Assembly (NCBI GenBank): GCA_030704615.1
Contig: CM060734.1
Span: forward strand, 8,618,001 to 8,682,000
DNA length: 64,000 bases
Source of the DNA: Takakia lepidozioides
Lineage: Eukaryota > Streptophyta > Takakiopsida > Takakiales > Takakiaceae
Direction of reading: 5' to 3'
Under the pieces are notes generated by a model. The model had not been told where the DNA came from. It did not search any database and saw nothing but the letters and a program-made list of their open reading frames with translations. This document shows, one piece after another, positions 32,317 through 42,732 of this stretch. Within the stretch, counting starts at the first letter, position 1. Every line of letters starts with the position of its first letter. The translations under genes and the position numbers were made by a program.

Positions 32317-32639
32317 ACACAAAATCAAAGCTACATAACAATTCTCGCACCGAACTGGACCCATCCCTTCGATTGATTGTACATGTACATGCATATTGTA
32401 CTTTATTTATATGATTGATCAAATATGGTTGTGGCTGGTAGTCTTTCAAGAAAGAAGGCAGAGGCAATGAATATGTTGGAGCAACACATACAGATGTGGT
32501 ATCAAGAGAATTATCAAAATGGATGTCACAATCTACAAGGAGGTCCACAACAACAAGCTAAACCATAAAGGAAAACAAACACCCTACCCCAGTACCATAT
32601 GAAAAAAAAAAAAAACTAAGAACCCCAAAGGCTCTAAAC

Positions 32640-33269
32640 CTAAACCTAGAAAGCCCTGCCGTCGCTGCCTGCGACCCCCACGCGTCGCCACCTGCGACGC
32701 GGTTTTTAGGATTTATGAGACCGGGGGTCGCAAACGGTGACGGCCAACCGTCGCCAACTGCGACCTGTTTTTTTTAATGGATTTATGAGGCATGGGGGGT
32801 CGCAAACGGCGACGGCTAGCCGTAGCAAATTGTGACTTGTTTTTTTGTTTTGCAAGAACAGGGCAGCCGGGCAGTTTGCGACGCCCGACCGTTGCAGGGG
32901 CCTTTTGCCCTTCATGCCACCATGCGACGGCCTGGTGTCGCAAGAAAGGGCTGCAATGAAAGAAAGGGCAAGAAAGGGTTTTTTTTTCGGCGTGCGACGA
33001 CCGGTCGTCGCCAGAAAGGGCTGCCTTCTGCCCTTCGCTGAGGGGCAACGCTTGGGCGTCGCACGGAAGGGCTGCCTTTTGCCCTTCATCCGCCCGTGCG
33101 ACGGCCAGGCGTCGCCGCCTGGCCCCGGCGCCAGGTGGCGACCCGCGGGGTTTGGCTGCGACGGCACGACGTCGCAAACACGCTCCGCGGGGTTGGCGTT
33201 GCACGCTCGGCGCCACGCGGGGCGTGGGGGCGCGGCTGGCGTCGTAAACCCCCCCCATTTGCTGTAGTG
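32640..33269 (+). repeat. Right subterminal array and terminus of CACTA 1
   Basis: About 600 bases of GCGACGG-CCGTCGC style units in both orientations, with local GC far above its surroundings, ending TTTGCTGTAGTG at 33269. Open frames on both strands here (for example 32706-33359) are by-products of the GC-rich units, not genes. Confidence 0.85.
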
Positions 33270-34189
33270 CCTGGATCGGCGGGATTTATGAGTTGCGGCG
33301 TTCTTCATGCAAGCACGGGCATGGCGAGCTGCTGACACTTTGTATTCTGGAGCAGACATCAGCTTGCGTGCCTTAGTTTTTGGCTGCGATTTATTTTCAT
33401 GTTCCTTAGTTAGTATCCGCTATGGCGGCTGAGTTAGTTTTCCATCCAGGGCTAGTTGATGTTGTCGACTATAGGAGCTGCAGGTGTAGTAATTGCACAG
33501 GCAAGTGGGGCTTGGGTTTCAAGGAAGTTTTTGGTGAGAAGATCCCTCTTCTTCTGGTTAGCGGGAGATAGTGGAGGTGGCTAGGGAGAACCATGACTTT
33601 GGAATTGGGCATGTTGAAGTGAGAGTTTGAGGAAGCACACTGAAGCTCCAGTTTTTGGGAGAAATTGTCATGGCTGGCTAGGATAGTTAGCATTGCAGTG
33701 GTTAGGGTGCATTAGCTGCTCTTCACTGCATTCATGAGAGGCTAGAGAGGGTGCATTGGGGTATTTCTTCATTGCAGTCATGAAAGGTTAGAGGCTTGCA
33801 TGGTGAGGTCATTGATTTGTCCTGATTTCCTTATGTTGCATTCAACATTAGCTCTGGCTTGGCATTACGGGTGCATGATCCAGCCTTAGGCATCTGGAGG
33901 TAAAATGAGAGAGGGCCGGATGGGCATTCATGTAGTTCGACTAGCTGTTTTGAAGGGAAATCTACAAGTACCAGTGGGTGGTTGCTTTCCATGGGATGTA
34001 CCTATCCTGGGGTCACGATTGTATAGGCACTTATGGCATCCGAGCAGTGTGCACGGTGATATTCTCGAGTTACTGATGTCTAAAGACAGATTGACCCCGC
34101 CTCTGTCTTCCTTTCCGCTGCGGCGTGGGTGGGGTGTGTGAACGACTCTGATGTGTTAATGTTTGTCTCTGGGGTGTTTACGTCAGCCC
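33270..34189. other. No gene seen
   Basis: A degenerate repeat of GCATTCATGA-AGGCTAGAG near 33720-33800. No coding frame recognised. Confidence 0.5.
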
Positions 34190-34475
34190 CTTCTTTCACA
34201 CCACAACCACACCGAGCAGCAGAAAATGCAGATGAGGTACCAGACTTATTCCCATGGGGAGCATTGGACGTTACCTCCAATTCCAGACCACAAGTATCTA
34301 TATGATGTGAGGGTCATGCTTCAACGGGATCCACAAACCCGTCTTTGGTTTTCTTTTGCTCTGGAGCACGTAGAAAATGAGAACTTGGACTTTAACCACA
34401 TTTTTCCCAAGGGGCATGGAGCCAGGAAATGGTTGCAATTTTCAAAGGTGAATGATGGTGGTGTGGAGCCAAGCT
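34190..34475 (+). pseudogene. Env-position ORF remnant, copy B
   Basis: Plus strand, inverted relative to the other copies. It starts at ACCGAGCAGCAGAAAATGCAG and covers the segment reading HYHTEQQKMQMRYQT, HWTLPPIPDHKYLYDVRVMLQRD, LWFSFALEHVENENLDFNHIF and PKGHGARKWLQ. Closest to copy A at 7200-7440, which is nearly identical in reverse complement. It bridges the point where the largest copy has a TGA (50228-50226), showing that the stop there is a lesion. Only about 285 bases remain. Confidence 0.8.
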
Positions 34476-34839
34476 TAGGGCATTGGAAGGGCTAATTGGA
34501 AAACAAATTGTGGGAAGTCCTTGAAGAGAGATCATTCAAGCATGTTTCCCAAGTGTGGCTTCCAACTTCAAGATTGAGGAGAGCTAGAAGGTGAAGGGAG
34601 CAAGTTGATTCCTTTGTGTATGAGGTGAAGCATGTGTGGAGTATGCTTTTGGCTTGAGTTTTTCCCTTTCAAGCTTGAGATGAGTGGCTCTTGAGCACGC
34701 TTGAGTAACTTGAGGTGAAGAAGATCAAGGGAATTTGCCTTGGTATCCCATAGAATTCACGGATGCTTGAGGGATTAAGCATAGAGCTCCAAGGAGCACA
34801 TACCCTAGCTTGGTAAAGCTAAACCTCAAGGAAATAGAG

Positions 34840-35400
34840 AGGGAAGTGGCTAAAACTTAGGGGGAAATGGCTAAACCCTAGGGGGAAATGAACTACTCTA
34901 TGAGGGGGAAATGGCTATTGCCAGGGGAAATGGCTATCCCAAGGGGGACATGGCTATTCCTAAGGAGAATACAAGGGAATACAAGGAAAATACATATAGG
35001 CCCAAGGAAATACTGGGGGAATAATATGGTATATTCTTAAGAATATTCTTAGGGAACTTTGGGAAACTATTTAGAACTTATTGGGACCCCATTGGGAATG
35101 CATTGGGAACATAGTAAGTCCTTGGAAGACTATTTAGAGACCTTGGAGGACTGTTTGGGGCCCTTGGAGAACTATTTGGAGGACTATTCGGGGTCCTTGG
35201 AGGCCAATATTTGGCGAGCTTAAGGAGTCTTTGGTGAATTGTGTGAGAGACTATTTGGGGTCCTCGAGGGCCAAGTTTTGGCAGGCTCTTGGGGCCTTGT
35301 TGTACTGTTTGGAGTCCCATTGTGCAAGGTTTGGGAGCCTTAGTAAGATTGTTTGAGAGAAATCTTGAGGGCTCCTGGAGAGTTATTTGAGAGACCCTTG
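34840..35400 (+). repeat. Degenerate short tandem repeats
   Basis: 34850-34990 repeats GGGGGAAATGGCTA-like units. 35080-35400 repeats CTTGGAGGACTATTTGG-like units of about 20 bases. On the minus strand the second part is open (Pro/Ser/Asn-rich, 35659-35078), but only because of the repeat. Confidence 0.65.
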
Positions 35401-35489
35401 AAAGGTAGTCTTGTCTATTGCTCCAGCAAGAGAGTGTGGAGATAGGGTAGTGGGATGAGAGCATGTTGGGATTAGGAATTGCTTTAGTC

Positions 35490-35737
35490 TCTTTTCCTTG
35501 TAGTCTTTCACCCTCTATGTAGGCCAAAACCTTTCCGTATGTGGAGGCAAGAGTCAGTCCGGGTTTGGGCTGGGGTGTCATTGCAGGAGCGACACTGTGG
35601 AGTTTTTTTGGTGTGGGGGAGTTGTTGTCTTGATTTTCTTGTGTTTGGATCCCCTCCACACCTGCATGCTTGACTGTGTATCATGTTAGCTTTGTGTGGG
35701 CGCTTGTTTTCATAGGAGGTTGGGATTTGATCACCGG
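35490..35737. repeat. Dispersed repeat, copy 2 (inverted relative to 130-365)
   Basis: Reverse complement of 130-365. Homology ends exactly at CACCGG (35732-35737), where the GTCGC array begins, as if the array had inserted or recombined there. Confidence 0.7.
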
Positions 35738-36345
35738 CGTCGCATTTGCGTCGCAGCGGTGACGTCGCAGAAATCCGCGCTTAAGGCGACGCCAGGGGGG
35801 TCACACAATGCACCCCCGGGACTCCAGGGTTTGCGACGCTACGGGTCGCTACCACCCGCGACACCCTCGTCGTCGCAAAGGGGGGGAGCGTGAGGTGCAA
35901 GGAACGCGACACTCCGAGCGTCGCATCGGAAAGCGACGTACTGTGCGTTGCTCCCGCATTGCGTCGTCCCTTCCGTCGCCGTTTTCGTGTGGCTGATTTT
36001 ATTTTGTGTTTTTAAATAAAAATGTATATTAAAATCTATTTTTGTTATATCCATTATTGCGACACCTACTGCATCGCAGTAAGAATGCGACATTTTTTCA
36101 CCTTTTTTAAATCAAATTTATCTTTTTCAAGCTGCTCGCATGGGCGACACCTTTCGGGTAATTGTTTTTTTTTTTTTTTTTTTTTTTTTTTTCCTATCGA
36201 GTTATTGTGATTTTTTCTTTTTTTCTTTCGGGTGCCCCTCCTGCGGCACCAGGGACGTCGCATATGAACTATGACGCTTACGGGAGCCCAATGGGTGTCT
36301 CCTTGTGCGACGCATCGCAGTAAACCTACGACGATTGTGGGGGGG
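35738..36345. repeat. Orphan CACTA-like subterminal array
   Basis: More than ten GCGAC/GTCGC units in both orientations, including GTGCGACGCATCGCAG and GACGTCGCA, interspersed with AT-rich sequence and a T-run (36165-36192). Same design as the ends of CACTA 1, but no CACTA terminus and no transposase alongside. It is probably a solo end or part of a non-autonomous element. Confidence 0.6.
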
Positions 36346-36390
36346 GATCCTCTTCTCTGTTATATTCTCAATGGCAGTCTTCCGCCCCTT

Positions 36391-36690
36391 TACAACTCTC
36401 GTTCAAAAGATTATGGGAACCATAGTATTAGGACCATTTCTCAATATTGCTCTCTTGAACGTGATCTTCCACTTAGGGGTTCTTCCCCTCCCTCCGTAAC
36501 TCATCACTTTTACTTCAAAAACGGACAAAACTATCACCTTTACAACTCTCGTTCAAAAAGTTCTCGGAACCATAGTATTAGGACCATTTCTCAATATTGC
36601 TCTCTTGAATGTGATCTTCCACTCATGGGTTCTTCCCCTCCCTCTGGAACTCATCACTTTTACTTCAAAAACGGACAAAACTATCATACC
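36391..36690 (+). repeat. Tandem duplication, two 150-bp units
   Basis: TACAACTCTCGTTCAAAA begins units at 36391 and 36541. They share ACCATAGTATTAGGACC, TCTCAATATTGCTCTCTTGAA and CGGACAAAACTATCA with only a few differences. The frame is open through both, giving a repeated peptide (SIRTISQYCSLE), but no known domain. Confidence 0.9.
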
Positions 36691-38035
36691 ACTTACAGGC
36701 CATACCCGACCCTTATAAACTGCCCATACCACCACCCTATTAATATACCCCCTGCTCCCCAACCTGCCATCATAACCCCCACCTCTCAAATTCAGGTCCC
36801 ACACCCGATACATCACTAATCCTCTATACCCACCATACGTACATCCACTCACATGCGACTCCCTCTTTGACACCTGTTTCAAGTACAAAAGGCATTTGTA
36901 TCCACTCCAATACACCCCATGACATATACGGCATATGCCACGTATATTGTGGTACAATACCCTAACACTAACCCTAAAACATGTCACACCACGCACCCCC
37001 AGCCAAATATTTTTAACAAAGCATACATTACTCTGGTCCAGTATTACACCCAAAACCCCGCTTATACCCTTCTATCCATACAATGATACTTTCCACAGAC
37101 TCAGCCCTCCCCCCCCCCCGGGCTACGTATATCTCCGGTACCATACCTGGAATATATTCCATATATTGTGCCTCCATACCCCCATAATGACTCCCTAGTA
37201 ACACCTCCGAACTTACCACACGCTAGTAACTCTCTGAGTCCACTATTCTTTGTGTCCACTATTCACGAATGGATGGAGGGACCTCATCCAATAAAACCAA
37301 AACCACTATCCAAAACCCTATTCATCCCCCTCCCCCAACCGACATCCCACCCGCGGTATACCTATAAAATCCCCCTACCGTGGTACACCCAATATATCCC
37401 CTCTATTTATTCAATCTTTACAAGCTGCTCTAACCCGTATCCTGCCCATCAATTCTGTGACCAAATAACCCCACCACCCCTCACCTACCCTCAAGCTCTT
37501 AAAAAACTCTACCATATATATCAGCTCCATCTCATAACCCATAGCCCGCATGGCCGACACCCACTACACTTAGGAAGGTCTAAACACTACTACCATCACC
37601 CCCCCCCCCCCCGCCCCAGATAACTCACATAAATACTTGCTCAACCCTAATATTATTACGATGTGGCGACATACATCCAAACCTAGGGCCTACCACTATC
37701 AACGAACTTATCAGGGAACTCTCCACGGACGCACAAGAGAGATATGCTCTATATTTCCAGCCGAACACCGTGTCGCTCATGCACAACTATCGGCATATTT
37801 TAGACCACTTCACCTTTTTTTTTCCCACGCGACCAACACACTGATCATACATCCACGCAACTCATCACAACATTGGACTCTCGTCCAGCTGCTACCCAGC
37901 ACTTTCTAAAGCCCTCTTAAAACTCAAAACTTTCCCTGCGTCACATTTCCTCTTCTCCCTTATCATCATCACTAGGGTAGCCTGTGATGTTGGCCCAAGT
38001 GTCCAGTGTCATCTAAGTCATCTAGGTCTAATCAT

Positions 38036-38900
38036 TTTTTTCCCACAGAACCTACGACCTGCTTTGAACCGGGGACCTTTTCCTTGATATCTCTCATGTC
38101 AAGGCTCCGATCATTATGCTAGGAAAGCCCACTTTGCTATTTTTTACAAATTTCCAACGGCCAAAATTACATGAAAGTCCGCATCTCCCACACCGCTGGT
38201 CCAAAAATCATGAACCGGAGACCTTTCCCTTGATATCTGTCCTGTCGAGGCTCCAATCTTTGTCCAACGACCAAAAGTACTTGAAATTCATATTAGCCAT
38301 ATCTCACATTTTTTTTTTCCACATATCCATCTAAGTAATCATCTAAGTCCAAGTGTAATCCCCTATGTATCAAAGTGCGTCTCCTATGTCGAGGCCCAAA
38401 TGCAACCTCTAGGGTAGCCTTTGCTATCGGCCCAAGTGTCTAGTGTCATCTAAGTCCAAGTGCAATCCCCTATGTCAAGGCCCATGTGTGAAGAATTGAA
38501 ATCTAAGCCCAAGTGCAATCTTCTATTCATGTATCCAAGTGCATCTCCCATGTACAGGCCCAAATGTCCAATGTCATCTAAGTCCAAGTGCAATCCCATA
38601 TCTAATCATTTATTTTTTCAAAGAGCCTACGACCAAATTTGAACCGGAGACCTTTCCCCTGATATCTCTCCCGTCGAGGCTCCAACCATTGTCCCAGGAA
38701 AGCCCACTTTGCCATTTTTGCTATTTTTCCCGAATTTTCAGCAACCCAAAGCACTTGAAATTCCGTATCTCCCACACCGCGGGTCCAAAAATCATGAGAC
38801 CAAGCCGGTGCACCCCTCCTCATCGAGGGCTTTCCAACGGCACCAAGCATGGCGTCGGGGCCCCGCGTTTTGGGAGATCTCAACGACGCTACAAACAAAA
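38036..38900 (-). repeat. Three tRNA-like SINE modules on the minus strand
   Basis: Minus strand. The module at 38130-38060 has an A box like TAGCATAATGATCGGAGC and a B box CCGGTTCAAAGC. The one at 38705-38630 has TGGGACAATGGTTGGAGC and CCGGTTCAAATT. A partial one lies at 38275-38205 (GGAGCCTCGACAGGA, CCGGTTCATG). All share GAGATATCA-GG between the boxes. Phrases such as AGTGTCATCTAAGTCCAAGTGCAATC recur between them. No intact tRNA folds are evident. Confidence 0.55.
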
Positions 38901-38925
38901 CAAAACAAAACAAAACAAACAAACT
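38888..38925 (+). repeat. AAACA microsatellite
   Basis: Five to six CAAAA/CAAAC units following the third SINE-like module, possibly its tail. Confidence 0.8.
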
Positions 38926-39054
38926 GGCTTCCTTCATATATTGATTTGCCCCCTCCGAGAGACATGTAATGGATACCTCCACTCCCACTCAGTCTCCCAA
39001 ATCCGCTCTCTTCTCTAACAATTACAAAGGCTACTCCCGCTCCCTCACAACCAC

Positions 39055-40110
39055 TTGCCCCCACCCCTCCCCCACTACTTATCCGAAATCCACACCTCTC
39101 TTAACCTTTTAAATTCCAAAACCGGGGTTGTACATAAAATTCTCGGGGACCATCTAGCATCATTACCCACGCCCGACCAAGACCACCACCTCATCACCAA
39201 TAAATTCCCCTTCCTCTCCACAAATATCCTCTCTGCCACACTCAAAGCAGTCAACCCGATACCCGGATACGATCCCCCCACCCTAGCAACCCAAACCGTG
39301 GAACCCCCTCCCAACCACACCCCCACCTCCCCCGGCGCCTGCACCAGTGCACTCACTATCACCTCTTGGAATGTGGGATCACTGGCTACCAATATGCAAA
39401 GCCTACTTCATCTTTTCACCAACTCTTCACAACCACATATCTTGCTCCTACAAGAAACCAAACTACACACCAATAATACTAGCAGTTCTTATATAAATAA
39501 ACTACTACCCGATTACTATCTCTTATATGGTAATCCTCTGTCTCTCACGCTGCTCTGCACCCTACAAATCCACTAGGGGTGGTGTAGCACTTGGTATTCT
39601 TCGTATACACCTCCCAGTACCACCACAAAAATCACCGTACCTGTCCCCCTCCGATCTCACCTTCAAATTATCCAACTACACCCACCAGCATTATGTCCTA
39701 TCACCCTCATACATCTGTATATGCCCTCACATACCGACGACCTCCCCCTCATATCCGACATACTGAACACTATTTCCCACACAGTCACTCACCCATAACC
39801 AACACCACCATATCATATTGGCAGACGACTTCAATATAGACATTGCACTGCTAGGCCACTCAGGCAACGGAACCCACAAACCCCCATCCTCAGTGGACCA
39901 CGAATAGGCTAGATTCACCTAGCTCCTACAGCTCAAATACATCTCCGCGGACTATCACTACTCTGGGATATTAACTACTCTTCCTTAAGCCTACTTGATG
40001 GATTCTACCTCAAAACCCGCAATGAAATCCCACCATACATTCTAAGCCACGTTCACATCGATAGCTTATGGAACTCGGACCACTACCCGGTGTCCGTTTA
40101 CCTCCCCCCG
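39055..40110 (+). pseudogene. APE-type endonuclease domain of a LINE, frameshifted
   Basis: Frame 39055-39576 reaches TITSWNVGSLATNMQSLLHLF and HILLLQETKLH, the first two motifs of the endonuclease/exonuclease/phosphatase fold that nicks target DNA for LINE insertion. Later, in another frame, ILADDFNIDIALLGHSGNGTH (about 39818-39880) gives the D-x-N motif, and VHIDSLWNSDHYPVSVYLPP (about 40045-40105) gives the S-D-H motif. Several frame changes separate these. The domain is complete in order but broken, and is cut at 40112 by an LTR, so no RT follows. Confidence 0.75.
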
Positions 40111-40111
40111 T

Positions 40112-40756
40112 TGTTGAGCGGATTTTACTCACCAATCCATTAGCTATCCGAGGTGGAAACTCCAATAGAAGAGTTGGAAATCTCTAAGTACTCAGCCCGC
40201 TCAGAACAATCACTCATGACCTACAGCTAGTGTATCATGGGGGTGCTTTCCTATATCTATTCATTCTTGCATTCATGTTTAGTATGTTACCCTACTCTAT
40301 ATAATGTATCTGCAAGCTGTTCTAACCGCTTAACTAATTACTAACTGCCAACCAAGACAGTATGTAAGTACTGTCATTCCTTATGTTAATGACGTTCCCG
40401 CACTTTCGTTCCCCGCCAGTGAGAACAGTACCTTGTGACCCGTGTCGGCTGTGTCATGTGGTGTTGTGACAGACTGTCTCGACTGTGTGCTGTGTCGGAT
40501 TGTGTCAGCTGTGTCGGGCTGTGAATTGTGTCGGGCTGTGACTGGTTGTGTCGGACTGTGATTGTGTCGGGCTGTGACGAACACTGACAGGCTGTGATAG
40601 GCTATGTAAGCCTGTGACTACTGACTGTGTGAGCCTATGTCTGCCACCTCTAAGGCCTATGCTGGTCTGAGTCTACCACACCTTAAGGCCTGCGCAAATT
40701 TAAGGGTACCCCACAGAACCCGTAAAACTGTCTAAGTCCCAGACAACCCTGTAACA
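40112..40756 (-). mobile_element. 3' LTR of the Ty3 element, copy C (645 bp)
   Basis: Starts TGTTGAGCGG and ends CCCTGTAACA like the LTR at 5814-6726, with about 270 internal bases missing. It contains the decamer array at 40440-40640. A purine tract (minus-strand GAGAGGGGAGGGTGGGG) adjoins at 40757, followed by the C-terminal part of the env-position ORF. Its left boundary interrupts the LINE endonuclease frame. Confidence 0.85.
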
Positions 40757-40799
40757 TTAAACCCCCCCCCCACCCTCCCCTCTCTCAAAAAACCGTGCC

Positions 40800-41232
40800 C
40801 TCACGGTTTACTGCTTAGGGCCAGCAAACCTCTGAAATGTGGCATCAGTATGTCGATGAGAGCCTTTATGAGGGCTCTGTGTATGAGCCCGATCCTTGTC
40901 TTTGGCTGGTGGAGATGACTGCCGACTTGGTGGAGCAGACTGTCATGTCTTGGGTTGATATGGTAGCCATTTCTCAGGCATAGGAGATCCTCGTTGTCTC
41001 TTCTCCTCCATTGCTTTCTCATAGTCAGCCATGTCAAAATTGCCATCTAAAAAACCAGTGGTATTAGAATCACTGTCCCCCCTCTGGCCTTTCTGTTTCC
41101 TGACCTTCACTTGAAGTTTGATTGGCATACAGTGTATGCCCACCATGTCTGGAACACTATGTAATAAGAGTTGTTGTGCCAGCTTCTTTCGGGCAAGACC
41201 AGTATAAGCCCGTAGCTCCTCATCTGTATAGC
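40800..41232 (-). pseudogene. Env-position ORF remnant, copy C
   Basis: Minus strand, C-terminal piece reading LSYTDEELRAYTGLARKKLAQQ, HSVPDMVGIHCMPIKL, RKQKGQRGDSDSNTTG, FDMADYEKAMEEKRQRGSPMPE. Close to copy A over 6860-7180. Homology ends near 41232. Like copy A it lies directly inside the 3' LTR. Confidence 0.8.
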
Positions 41233-42264
41233 TGAGATTGGGGATAAATTCCGATGGACTTAAAGAACCAGATTGCCAATATAGACGAGGACCTGCAACA
41301 GACTTCTTCTTCCACATGCTCCCCTTCTAGCCTCTTGAGCTTCCTAATGCTCTCCAAGTGCTTGCCCTTGTTGTCTTCAAGCCCAAGCCTATGTAGCTCT
41401 TTGGCTTCTCTTCCACACTTTGAACTTGCTTTACCCTAGATTGATAGTGAAATAAGCACTAACAATCTTATAGTTGCTCTCCACATGCCATGGCATACAC
41501 CGTTGACTCCATAATGCATAGAAATTATTCTCAAACCCTAGAATCCATGTTTCCACACACACAAGACTTCCCTCTTGCAATCCTTGTAAATCTTGTGGCA
41601 AACAAGCTCCTTCTTGAGCTCTCCAACACCTTGGTGTAACACCACAAGTATCTTTCCTTGCAAGCCTTGCAAGCCTTGTGATACAAGAGCTAAATTCTCC
41701 TAGCTCTCAACCTCTTTAACATACAAGTGCAAAACTAATCCTTACACTCCGCACTCACAAGCATAAGGTCATCTTCTTGTAGTGATAATGGAAGTGAACA
41801 CAATGGAAACACTCCACTCATGAATCCACTCAATCACATAAACTAAATCAAGCCAAGGGCACCCTTGGTAAGGGAATCCACCCTACAAATCCCTCAACAC
41901 ACTCCCTCTCAATACCTAGAGTTATGGAGGTGGGAGAGGCTCAACTACAAGAAGATGAGCCCTCCTCAACCCTCACAAGGGAAAACCCATCCCCATGTCC
42001 CAAGTGAGGCTTGACATCTCACTTGGCATGTGAGACCAAATGAAGTCCCAACACACAAAATACAAATATAAATATCCAAAATATCTTAATTAACTAGAAG
42101 TAGGTAACTCTAGTTAAGTTAACCATGACTAAAACCATGACATGGTAGTCGCAAGCGTATCCAATAATATATATAATATACAATATATAACACATCTCGA
42201 AGGAAGCATAAATTATGGTGTCTCTTGACCCCGAACTATTGCTTTCTAGGAAGGTGGACACCTT
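41233..42264. other. No gene seen
   Basis: Low-complexity text with recurring CTTGCAAGCCTTG and CAAATCCCTCAACAC phrases. No domain recognised. Confidence 0.45.
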
Positions 42265-42269
42265 TGTGA

Positions 42270-42340
42270 CACCAATCGGCGGATTGAACCCACAACCACT
42301 TCCGAGGTGGTATGTGCCGATTAACACTCGGCTACAACTT
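42270..42340 (-). repeat. tRNA-like SINE head
   Basis: Minus strand: GTAGCCGAGTGTTAATCGGC (A box, 42335-42316) and GGGTTCAATCC (B box, 42291-42281). Both boxes are close to consensus and the spacing suits a Leu-type tRNA ancestor with a long variable arm. I cannot pair an acceptor stem, so a SINE head is preferred over a tRNA gene. Confidence 0.5.
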
Positions 42341-42390
42341 GGTTGTCATCCATCCCATATGATAAACTGGCAACATCATCCGATCCAATA

Positions 42391-42730
42391 GAGTTATCTG
42401 TAAAGTGAGCCTGAGTTTGATACCCTGTTTGGACCCGAGATACGGGTTTCATCCTGAGTTTGAGTAAATCCGTAAAGTGCAGAAAATTGGGCATGAACTC
42501 AGAAAAGAGGGCACCAAAGCATAAACTGGGGATGAGGGCAACGGCTGCTCACGCGAGCTCGTGAGCTCTGACTGCCTCCGCCTCGACGACGAACAAAACT
42601 CGGGTCCTGGCAGTTTGGTCCCGTGGTTTTTTCTAGTCGTACCGCTTGATCCTGAGTTTTGAGTCTCATGCCCAGTTTTGGCCAAACTTAGGGTTCTCAT
42701 GCCAAGTTTGGGACCCTTTACGGATAACTC
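42391..42730. mobile_element. MITE with 15-bp TIRs and TA target duplication
   Basis: GAGTTATCTGTAAAG (42391-42405) mirrors CTTTACGGATAACTC (42716-42730) with one mismatch, and both ends are flanked by TA. Size is 340 bp. Inner phrases are also partly mirrored (CTGAGTTTGA against TCATGCCAAGTTTGGG). TA duplication points to the Tc1/mariner (Stowaway-like) superfamily, but the terminal bases are not the classic Stowaway CTCCCTCC. Confidence 0.75.
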
Positions 42731-42732
42731 TA

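Larger units (their letters stand above)
25430..33269 (+). mobile_element. CACTA transposon 1 with SET-domain cargo
   Basis: The right end at 33269 reads TTTGCTGTAGTG, the inverse of CACTACAGCAAA, the signature CACTA terminus. Inside it are CpG-dense GCGAC/GTCGC palindromes (32640-33250). The left end carries the same kind of array (25440-25645), followed by TTTCTGGGTTTAGGG and CATATGGTACTGGGTTAGGG, which mirror 32680-32530. The outermost left CACTA bases are not found, so the left end is truncated or diverged. The interior carries a zinc-finger-like exon, a SET-domain ORF and a TNP2-type transposase, all on the plus strand. A CACTA identity is well supported by both ends and transposase. Confidence 0.85.
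36690..40111 (+). mobile_element. LINE (non-LTR) remnant, G-poor sense strand
   Basis: The segment is held together by a striking shortage of G on the plus strand and ends in an endonuclease-like frame (39340-40110). Upstream frames (37168-37623, 39055-39340) are Pro/His/Tyr/Thr-rich without a known domain and may be decayed ORF1. SINE-like modules interrupt it at 38030-38900. No reverse transcriptase is present; the element is cut off at 40112 by an LTR. Confidence 0.5.

Noticed and set aside
31901-32548. 215-codon minus-strand ORF, His/Pro-rich
   Set aside because: It is the antisense of the acidic transposase tail.
32706-33359. Long open frames on both strands, Arg/Pro-rich
   Set aside because: They arise from GC-rich GCGAC units of the CACTA end, and overlapping frames on opposite strands are equally open.
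41779-41790. TTCTTGTAGTG as a CACTA right terminus
   Set aside because: No subterminal repeats beside it and no matching left end in suitable distance and orientation.
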